From Mactromeris polynyma (lineage: Eukaryota; Mollusca; Bivalvia; Venerida; Mactridae): a stretch of DNA of 64,000 nt. The number at the start of each line of letters is the position of its first letter. Position 1 is the stretch's first letter. A program made the translations under genes and the position numbers. Of the stretch, positions 10,734-21,900 are shown in pieces. The DNA lies in the NCBI GenBank assembly GCA_032209605.1, contig JASFXZ010000018.1, positions 6,947,904-7,011,903 on the forward strand, written 5' to 3'. Below the pieces are notes generated by a model, which had not been told where the DNA came from, did no database searches, and saw only the letters and a program-made list of their open reading frames with translations.

Positions 10734-11690
10734 ATAGCTGGAACCAATATATATACATAGCTGGCACCAACTGGGACCAATATATATACATAGCTGCGAC
10801 CAACTTGAACCAATATATACACATAGCTGGGACCAACTGGAACCAATATATACATAGCTGGGACCAACTGGGACCAATATATATACATAGCTGGGACCAA
10901 CTGGGACCAATATATATACATAGCTGCGACCAACTTGAACCAATATATACACATAGCTGGGACCAACTGGAACCAATATACACATAGCTGCGACCAACTG
11001 GAACCAATATATATACATAGCTGGGACCAACTGGGACCAATATATATACATAGCTGCGACCAACTTGAACCAATATATACACATAGCTGGGACCAACTGG
11101 AACCTATATACACATAGCTGTGACCAACTGGAGCCGATATATACACATAGCCGCGACCAACTGGAACCAATAAATACACATAGCCACGACCAACTGGAAC
11201 CAATATATACACATAGCCGCGACCAACTGGAACCAATATATACACATAGCCTGGACCAACTGGAACCAGTATATACACATAGCCGCGACCAACTGGAATC
11301 AATATATACACATAGCTGTGACCAACTGGAACCAATATATACACATAGCTGTGACCAACTGGAACCGATATATACACATAGCCGCGACCAACTGGAACCA
11401 ATATACACATAGCTGTGACCAACTGGAACCGATATATACACATAGCCGCGACCAACTGGAACCAATATATACATAGCTGGGACCAACTGGGACCAATATA
11501 TATACATAGATGCGACCAACTTGAACCAATATATACACATAGCTTGGACCAACTGGAACCAATATATACACATAACTGCGACCAACTGAACCGATATATA
11601 CACATAGCTGGGACCGACAGGTACCAATATACACATAGCTGGGACCAACTGGAACCAATATATACACATATTGGTCCCTGTATATATTGG
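10734..11690. repeat. 31-33-bp TATA-rich tandem array (about 29 units)
   Basis: The unit is CATAGCTGGGACCAACTGGA followed by ACCAATATATACA, with 31- and 33-bp length variants. Common alternatives are GCTGGG, GCTGCG, GCCGCG and GCTGTG. Since 33 is a multiple of 3, frames on both strands stay open for up to about 300 codons (YIHSWDQLEP on plus, SSWSQLCVYIG on minus). The low-complexity peptides, the lack of ATG or splice context, and openness on both strands mark them as artefacts. Confidence 0.9.
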
Positions 11691-11699
11691 TATCAGGTA

Positions 11700-12820
11700 T
11701 TAGTTTAAACTGAAATCTTCCGAGCAAATGACCAAAATAGTCATTCACTGGTGTATAATTCGGGCCATTTACTGACTATGAATTTTGGTGACACTAATAA
11801 ACACGTGACGTAAGTTTTCTAATTAAGATATGGAGTCCTAATTAATTTAATAGGTTTTCTTATCTTTCTAATGATGTAAATTCAAATTGTAAATGCATAA
11901 TTATATACAATAGAAGTCTAATATTTGCTGACTTAAATTTCTGCGAGATGGATGTTAAAATTATACGTAAGTGTGCAATCTACAACTAAAACATTTACAC
12001 ATATTCATTTTAGCTATGTTTTAGGCAAATCGTTTAACTATTAGTATAAATGACATATCTCTTACATAGTAGATATACATTTTAGCATTGTTGTTCCAGC
12101 ATATTCAGAATAAAATGCAGTATTCGTAATTTAACAACCAATCAAAGGCTTTTTAGTTTTAAGATTTATCTCCTAACGGAGCGATATAATCTCAGATTCT
12201 TATCAGAAATTCCAATGCACAACATAAACAGAAATTGAAGTATTTGTATTATTTGTGAGATTAATAATGCACAGTGTATAACCCGATGTGACTTCCGCGG
12301 AGTGATGTGACTTCGACAGAGGGAAGCGTTCCAGACAGATGAGTAGTGCTGTTCATTTTCTGACCAATAATTCGTAATTTCAATGTTTCTGTAGGATCTT
12401 TTATCGTCCTAACGACGGTGAATGTCTAAATTAACTATAAAAACAATACAAAGCGATATCGTTGCGGAATGAAGCTAGTATCGTCCGTTTAAATTTGATA
12501 TATAGAACAAAATATAAAAAAATGCCTTAAAATGCTTAATTTAAAACGTTTTTGCGGTATAATTGAATAGTTTTACTCCATATATCTGAACATATACCAT
12601 TTGAATATATTTCCCGGGAATCGGAATAATTCGGTGTGTCAAATTCCCACCTGTCGGGAACCATCCCTTGTCTTAAATCCCGTGTATCCCCCTGGGGCAA
12701 AACATTGATGAGTGCATAAATATGTAACCAGACAAAAGCGAAGCATTTAAATATTTGATAGCATAGAAAGAGTGTTACCCAAGTAACTTTCATTCCTACT
12801 CTGTATTATAACGGTAATAC
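11700..12820. other. No gene seen
   Basis: AT-rich unique DNA. The minus-strand open frame at 12536-12793 starts with an ATG and is hydrophobic at first, but it has no domain or splice partner that I can identify. Confidence 0.45.
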
Positions 12821-12829
12821 TAGGACTGG

Positions 12830-12945
12830 TTGGTACGATGTCATGTGACTGGGCATAGCATCATGCCACGTGTCTTTGGCTCGAACTCACAATCTTCAAA
12901 TCAGGAATCAGACGCTCTACCCTTCGACCAATACGACTCCCTGTT
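12830..12945 (-). mobile_element. Degenerate tRNA-derived SINE
   Basis: On the minus strand the sequence reads CAGGGAGTCGTATTGGTCGA, then GGGTAGAGCGTC (A-box-like) and GAGTTCGAGCC (B-box-like) at about 12882-12892. The spacing is that of a tRNA head, but the arms pair poorly. Confidence 0.45.
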
Positions 12946-12991
12946 AAAAGTATAAAGCGGGTTCAAATTCTAGCTGTGCATTTCATTCCAG

Positions 12992-15900
12992 TTGCGGTTT
13001 TCGCTTACGTCTGCACTGAACAATTGGTTGAAGGTATGTTTTATTATGTCATTTTACTCCGCTTTACATTGGATTTATTTCCCTGTTCTTTGTTTGCTAA
13101 ATTGATTTATTTTCCTGTTCTTTGTTTGCTAAATAGATTTATTTTCCTGTTCTTTGTTTGCTAAATTGATTTATTTTCCTGTTTGTTGTTTGCTAATTAT
13201 CATGTTTTCCTAATCTTTGCATGGTAAGGAATGTATTTCTCTAAAATGTATACATATTATATGATGGTTGTGGTAGCTGTTTACAGCACAGTAAAACCTC
13301 AAATAATAAGACCATCTTTGGGACCCTTGAAAACTGGTTTTCTTATTGAGGTGGTCTTTATATCGAGACTGAATATCGAGCAAAATGTGAAAATGGACTT
13401 AAAATTAAATTGTCGTAATTTTTGGGTTGTCTTAATATTGAGGTGGTCTATAATTGAGGTTTTACTGTAAATATAATGCTAGGGTAAGGATTATCGTCCT
13501 TCATCGTATTTATAAATCCTGGTACTGGTTACTTAACTGAGTTGAACAGTTTATTATTATAATAATAATTGAATAAACTTATATTGTACATAATATGATT
13601 AGTGTGTTTGAAGATTCTATGATGTAAAATACTTTGCTTGTCAGTAGTTATGGATCATCCAACTGATCAAATCTTAGTGATGTTGAAGTTTCATCCAATT
13701 GATCAAATCTTAGTGATGTCGAAGTGTCATCCAATTGATCAAATCTTAGTGATGTTGAAGTTTCATCCAACTGATCAAATCTTAGTGATGTTGAAGTTTC
13801 ATCCAATTGATCAAATCTTAGTGATGTCGAAGTGTCATCCAACTGATCAAATCTTAGTGATGTTGAAGTTTCATCCAATTGATCAAATCTTAGTGATGTC
13901 GAAGTGTCATCCAATTGATCAAATCTTAGTGATGTTGAAGTTTCATCCAATTGATCAAATCTTAGTGATGTTGAAGTTTCATCCACGTGATCAAATCTTA
14001 GTGATGTCGAAGTGTCATCCAACTGATCAAATCTTAGTGATGTTGAAGTTTCATCCAATTGATCAAATCTTAGTGATGTGGAAGTTTCATCCAATTGATC
14101 AAATCTTAGTGATGTCGAAGTGTCATCCAATTGATCAAATCTTAGTGATGTGGAAGTTTCATCCAACTGATCAAATCTTAGTGATGTTGAAGTTTCATCC
14201 AATTGATCAAATCTTAGTGATGTTGAAGTTTCATCCAATTGATCAAATCTTAGTGATGTCGAAGTTTCATCCAATTGATCAAATCTTAGTGATGTTGAAG
14301 TTTCATCCAATTGATCAAATCTTAGTGATGTGGAAGTTTCATCCAACTGATCAAATCTTAGTGATGTTGAAGTTTCATCCAATTGATCAAATCTTAGTGA
14401 TGTTGAAGTTTCATCCAACTGATCAAATCTTAGTGATGTTGAAGTTTCATCCAATTGATCAAATCTTAGTGATGTTGAAGTTTCATCCAATTGATCAAAT
14501 CTTAGTGATATGGAAGTTTCATCCAATTGATCAAATCTTAGTGATGTTGAAGTTTCATGCAAGTGATCAAATCTTAGTGATATGGAAGTTTCATCCAATT
14601 GATCAAATCTTAGTGATGTTGAAGTTTCATCCAAGCACACTTTAAATAAAGATACTACTTCACTTATAGTTTTAAACCCACTTTTGTCTGCAAAACTGTG
14701 TCACTGTATATCAACATGATGAATGGGTGAATATGACAAGTCCGAATATTCTTCTATGTGTATGATGTTACAATGAAATGAAACAACGGGGCGCTTTATT
14801 CACTCACATGGGAAGGATAAACTATAAACTAAGTCAACTTATTGTAGAAAATTACGACGTCAATGTTGTAACCATGATGTAGTGATAAACCATTCCACAG
14901 ATATCCATGATCGGACATTTTTGTATGAATAATTCGTCTCTTGACAGGTCTGACATGTTATAATTGTGGGCAAGACATAATCACCAATGTTGGACAATGC
15001 CAGATAAAAACAGATTGTGCAGATGGCGAGGTAAGATCATAAAAGGGGGCTTACTCGTAGATCTAAATTATTTATTTTAATCTAATGCCCCTTTATCACA
15101 AAAGGGTACCTAAAATGACATTACGGATAAATGTTTACACTAAAAGGTACTTAAAATGACATTACGGATAAATGTTTACACTAACAGGTAGGACTACTTA
15201 AAATGCCATTACGAATAAAGCCCCGTTTCCATAAAGCGGAAAACATACGCGTTTTCGGCGCGGCTTTATTCGGCGCCGAACACGCGCCGATTAAAAATAA
15301 TTCGCTTCAGTCTATATTGCATGATGACGTTTCCATTGACGCGTTTTTCGGCGCTGAATATTGTCGGCGCCGAAAGAATTCGCTTTAAGTAGCGATTTTA
15401 TTCCGCGTGTCGGCGCCGCAATGACGTTTGAGGTGTCGTAGATAGGAAAAATGACGTCATTTCCTCGATTTCCGGGTCTAGCTCCAGGTGTTTTAGTAGA
15501 TGATAGAAGGCACCAAACGTCTTCCTTCTTTTTATTATGTTGTGGATCCAAAATCGATGCCTGCGTTTGTGAAGCAGCAACTTTTGTTTAAGCACAAGCG
15601 CAAGAATCATATCCTCGACCTCAAGCTCTCCCAATTGGGCAAGGAAAACGTGCAAATGTAGTGTTTGTTTTAACTTGGAAACGGCCATTTTCTTGGAGGT
15701 CAATAAAAGGTCAATAAAACTAAAACGCATATGTGTTTTTATCCGAAAGCCGCGTCGGGTTTCGGCTTCATGGAAACAGTTTTTCGGCGCTTACTCGGCG
15801 CGCATTTCGGCGCCAACTTTATCGGCGCCGAAATAGTAGGCTTCATGGAAACCCGGCTTAAATATTTACACTAAAAGGTACTTAAAATGACAAACGGATA

Positions 15901-18900
15901 ATATTTTGCACAAAATGTACTTAAATGAGATTATGGACCTTTCTACACAAAACGGTACTTAAAATGACTCTACGGATATAATTTTACACAAAAATGCACG
16001 TAAAATGACATTCGGTAACCCTGCGCGAACAGCACTTCCGGTTAATCAACGAGTAAACAATGGCTGACGTAGAACAAAGAAAATCTCCTCGAATTAGAGA
16101 CCGATACCGTGGTTATGTCTGAGACTACTGCTGCGTGCCTGAGTGCAAGAATTGAAGAGGTACATGCTCTCGTGAACAGAAGAAGGTATCTTTCTACCAG
16201 ATGCCTAAAGAGACTAAACGGAAGCAACTTTGGTTGGACCGCATTCGGAGAGGAGTTGTCAATGAATGTGGGAAAGTCTCACTCCAGGATATGCTCCGAT
16301 ATGCGGATATTTTTTACACAAACGATAACTTATTAAACATGACGGGTAGTGTTGCTGAGGCAATATTTGATATGGATGTTACGTGTAGAATATTCGTTAT
16401 TATTCCAATAATTTAGGAAATATTGGCATAGCAGGATCTTAGCCAGCATCTTTTTTTGTACATGAAAGCAAGAAAGTCAACCTCTCTCGCAGAATAATTC
16501 CTACCGTTACAATGCACGAATCCCATGATGGACATATTATTACCACAAGATAAAAAGACATGTTTTGTTCATGAAATGTAATAAATCTGTTGTCATAGTT
16601 ATACATAGAGAGCAAAATTTCTTAAAAGCTGTCTGGTTAATGTGCAAATACTGTTGTAACTCGACGTTGAAATAGAAGAAATTGCAATGGTTTTGCGCTA
16701 ATCCTCGATATGTAATTACCATGCAAGGTTGTTTTTTTCAGAAATGTATGTTGAAAACATTGGTTTCAAGTATTGATGGTCGCACCGAGTATGGAATGCG
16801 ATGTGCGAACATAATGGTAAGATCAGTAATATAAAAACACCAGATTGGTCATCCTTAATCAACCGTACATAAATTTCCCTTTTCATAAGTCAGAACAAAT
16901 TCGGTCAAAAGTTTTATCAGTATATTTATGTAGCCTTGAACTTGTTTTTACAGAAAACTAGAGTGGTCCGTTATTTTGAACTTAGCAACGTACCTGTTTT
17001 TCACCTGATGATTAAATCCAACTAATTGCTGTCACAGCATTGTCATAAATAGATTAAGGTTATAACAAGTTTAAAGAATTAGTTTTAAACTTTTAAACCT
17101 CAAATCTCACAGGAATCGTGCGTAACCTTGACAATTATAATATAATTTGTGACGGTATTTTTTATCCATTCTACGGTACGATTTATGTTATTTTGTTCGT
17201 GTGCGTGTGTGCGTGTGTAAACTTGTTGTGGTTCTTTGATTGGGTTAAACGCTATTTCAGCATTTTTTATGTAATAGCCGGAAATTAAAGTTACAATTTA
17301 AAATAGCCGGATACTGTCGAAGATTACCGACAGAAAGAAGACCCAACCAGTCGGTCTCTATGTTCCAACAAGTATACTGATACGCTCATACAAGAAACTA
17401 ATAACGTTCCATAATGAATTAGAGCTGGTAAGGACGCCAAATGATATATATAATTGGAGATTTTTGAAAATTGAGTGTTAACTCCTTAGAAATAAATATC
17501 ATTGTACATTACAGGACTGCGATGGAATTCCAGCCACGTCCGTGCCACAGATTGTTGGAAAACGTAAAGTACAAACTCGTAGTTTGAGTTACGATTGCTG
17601 TTCAACAGATCTCTGTAATGTGCCTACTACATTGAATAAAAACAGTACGTATATAGCATATTTTTTCTTCATGGGCAGTTTGCATTAGTCCCCATCCGAA
17701 AATAATGTCCTTATCAAGAATTGACGTATATTAATTTGTCGCTAAGAAAATATCAAGGGAGTTAACTTCACTAGTTGATATATTTAAATGGTGTAGCAGT
17801 TGTTTCCCTTTAACAACAACAAATTATGTAAAATGGCTATAGTTACTGGATAGATATTTAAATTAAAATTTCAGCAACGTGTAATCGAGATATCGAGATA
17901 ATGCTGGAAGATTCTATAAATGTGACGAGGCTGGATCACCAAGAATTAGTGGCGTTCTTGAAATCAACTGTTGGTCATTTGAACATAGGAAGCCAATTGA
18001 ACCAGGTATTTATTGATCGTCGAACCCATTAGCATGCAACTTGGTGAATATCACGCCAGAACACTAGATAGCTTTTGGTGACTTATATCCCCACCTCAGG
18101 AGATTGTCACGAGTCTTTTCTCTTTATCCCAGCTAGAGTTCTCTCCCTTCGCCTCTTCTATAGACGTATGTTATGAGAGGTAGTTTTATCATTGACTATG
18201 GTGACTATGGTCGGATGATAAAACTCAATCTAGTTCATCTATAGTCTAGTTACTCTGGTCACTCTTAGAATTTGGAGGGTTGAAACCCCTATAGAGGTGT
18301 TCCGAACATCGAGTTCAACCATGCTAAATCGGTGGTTGAACCATAGTTAATGTTCGGAACACCTCTATATAGTATTCAAACATCCAATTTTGAAGAGATA
18401 ATCAGATCAGACTGAATTTTATCATCAACCATAGTCACCATAGATCTACTCACTATAGTTGCTGATCGACGTGCCTCTATAGAACGGACAAAGAGAGAGA
18501 ACTCTAGATGAGAAAACTCGTGACAATCTCTTGTGGTCCGCAACGTGCGTCTTTCATATCTGAAAATGGGTATTTGGGGCCAAAGTTAAATTATTTGTAT
18601 TTTACATGTACTTCTAACAGCTTTAATCATGTATAATACATATAGTAATTTCAGACGTATATGAGTCATTATATATTTTGGCAACATTTGCTGTCCTAGG
18701 ACTTGCGTTCAAGCACCCTTCATATAAAGCTTTAACATTTGATTTTATATGAAACTTTATGGTTTGTTGCACATTTGTAGCAGACCATTTGATATATAAA
18801 ACTGTTAGAAACATAATTTTTACATGTTTGAACATGTAAAAATGACACAATTTGACTGCCTCCAGGTCATTTTTTGTGTATTTATGGTTATGTAATTTTT

Positions 18901-21900
18901 AACTGCCAAGAGTTATGTAAACAAAATTACCCTGCCAGCTTTATTCTATGTTTGACTCAAATACTAATGCATAAAAAGGTACAATTATTCAATCGCTTCA
19001 TCAAAAAAATGATTTCCAAAATCTGTACCCAACGTTTCAGTCTCTCATGTAACAACAAGCAATTTAGTCAAAATAATAACTGATCCCTTCATGACCTAAG
19101 CGGTATATCAACCTCCATTTCAAGAGTCATCTTTTCCCAAAACATGTGTTTACAAATGGCGGATCATTTTATTAATACAGTAAAGTAATTCATAACTTGA
19201 AGGACGGTAAGTAGATGCGTAATTTGTATGTGTGTCTCTAATATAACAAGGTATATTTCTTCAATTGATTTGCGTATGATTATGGTTTATTTGACATTAA
19301 ATCTGTTTGTGATGAAGATTCAAAGAATATCTGTTGTTTATGTTGTAGGTAGAAGCTATTGATTTTATTTTGATAAAAACAAGCGAATAATTCACTCATG
19401 TAACATTCACTCATGTTACGGTCATTTTTGTTACAGTAAAGATGCAAAGTGCTACATGAGAGACAATCAATGCATAAAAATAACGAGAATATAGTTGTGT
19501 TCATTAATGGTGTAATAAATTAAAACATCATATAGTCAGAACGTCAATATATAAATTAATAACCCATTTTAAAGATGAAAATGCTAACACTATGGTTTCT
19601 AGTTTCGTAGATCTAATTATTCTGTTCCATGAGAGACCGTTTTATGTGACATTAGAGACAAAACCTCAATATTATGTCAAATAAGTAGCTTTATAACTAT
19701 GTGTATATGATTTTTAAGTTAAATGAGCAAAGGTTTAATTGTCATCTTGTGGGGAAACATAGTTTTATGTTATGATATACATTTTGTCAATGCACATGAT
19801 AATTTATGGAAAATGTGTTACAGGATAGACAAAAATTTGTTATAGGAAAGATTTTCAACGACCATTTTGTTATTTTCCAATGCGATAACATATAAATTTG
19901 AACTATTAATTATTAAGTTGTGTCCATTGCATTATAATATTATATCTTTATTAGAAATCCTCAACATGTTAGCATTATAAGAACGGGAAATGCTGTGCTG
20001 TGTTTTAACTGTTACATGAGTGAACACATGTTACATGAGTGAAAACCTCACTTACCTGAATGGCAACACATACTTCATTTTATTCATCACCATCAAATGG
20101 TTATTGTTTTATTTAGCTGGCAGTATATTGTATTGAAATAAAACATCCATCAACACGAGTACTAAGGCCTTTTTGCCTGTTTGCTATTTGCCAGTCTACT
20201 CAGGAACTAGTTACATGAGGGAACCTCAGATAAAAACAACGCATTAGAGATGTTGTCGCATAATATGGACTGTTATGATCTTTGTAGACAAATAACCAAA
20301 TTATTGGTTCTATCGCACTTGTGATTAAATTCCTACACAGCCAAACTGAGTGAACTTTAATATACTAATACAACCAAGGTGCACCTATATATAACTTCTT
20401 CCATAAGTTTTAATGCTACTATTAAACAGATCTCTAAATAGAGAAGATATGACAAAAGAACACTGGATACCCAACCACTTTGTGCCATTGTTGCCTATAC
20501 TCATTGATGACACCATTAATGATACACCTCCGCAAAATACAACGACATTTGAAACAAACGATGAAGAAATTTCAATTTCAATGGTAGATGAACATGGCAA
20601 AAAAGGGATTGAATGTGATTCAAAGCAACAGCATATGAATGAATGAGAACTCAATGCTGATGCATGTGAAGAGGAGATCACAAATGTAGATGCAGAAATT
20701 GCGATGAAACCAGATCAGTATGATATGAAGCTAGATGAAAATGACAGTTGCGTAACGATGTATGTTCACAAGAATACGGATGGTGGATATGACATTGACC
20801 TTAATGACAGAAACACAAAAAGTTCACAAGAAAGAGTTCAGAAACATAGCACTGAAAACAATTATGACACAGTAAAGGTATCAATTGGTCAAAAAGAGTC
20901 ATCCAAGACTTCTATTACACCAGATTGTGCCAATACGACTGCTCAAATAGAAGTCACAGATGACACTGTTCCAATAGATGGCACCAGTGAGACTGTTATA
21001 CTTGAAAACACGATAGAAAGCATAAATGAGAATGCTCCGATAGAAAGAACAAAGGAGACTGTTCCGAAAGAAAACTACAATGAAACTGTTCCAGTCAAAC
21101 ACACACATGAGACTATAAATATAGAAGTAACGAAACTAGATGGCACCAGTGAGACTATTATAATAGAAAGCACGAATGAGACTGTACTGATAGAAAGCAC
21201 GAATGAGACTGTTCCGTTAGGAAGCACAAATGAGACGGTTCTGATAGAAAAATAAATGAAACTTTTTTCATAGAAAGCACAGATAAGACAGTTCTGTTGG
21301 AAATAACAAATGAAACTGTTCCCATAGAAAGCACAGATCAGATGAGACAGTTCCGATAGAAAGCACAGAGGAGACAGTTCTGATGGAAAGAACAAATGAA
21401 ACTGTTCCCATAGAAAGCACAGATGAGACAGTTCCGATAGAAAGCACAGATGGGACAGTTCCGATAGAAAGCACGAATGAGACAGTTATAATAGAAAGCA
21501 AAGATGAGACAGTTCTGATAGAAAACACAGATGAGACAGATCCGATAGAAAGCACAGATGAGACAGTTCCGATGGAAAGCACAGATAAGACAGTTCTCAT
21601 AGAAAGCACAGATGAGACAGTTCTGATGGAAAGAACAAATGAAACTGTTCCCATAGAAAGCACAGATGAGACAGTTCCGAAAGAAAGCACAGATAAGACA
21701 GTTCCGATAGAAAGCACGAATGGGACAGTTCCGAAAAAAGCACAGATGAGACAGTTCCGATGGAAAGCACAGATAAGACAGTTCTGATAGAAAGCACAAA
21801 TGAGACGGTTCTGATAGAAAAAATAAATGAAACTTTTCTCATAGAAAGCACAGATGAGACAGTTCTGATGGAAAGAACAAATGTAACTGTTCCCATAGAA

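Larger units (their letters stand above)
15088..16010. repeat. 42-bp tandem repeat interrupted by a transposon
   Basis: Units of the form AAAAGGTACTTAAAATGACA followed by TTACGGATAAATGTTTACACTA occur about three times at 15088-15218. They resume at about 15862-16010, with increasing divergence, on the other side of the PIF/Harbinger derivative. Confidence 0.75.

Noticed and set aside
10540..11748. Long frames on both strands reading SSWSQLCVYIG or HSWDQLEP
   Set aside because: They are by-products of a 33-bp (multiple of 3) tandem array; both strands are open and the peptides are low-complexity.
1450..14641. CRISPR arrays
   Set aside because: The tandem arrays have no unique spacers between repeats, and the sequence is clearly from an animal genome.
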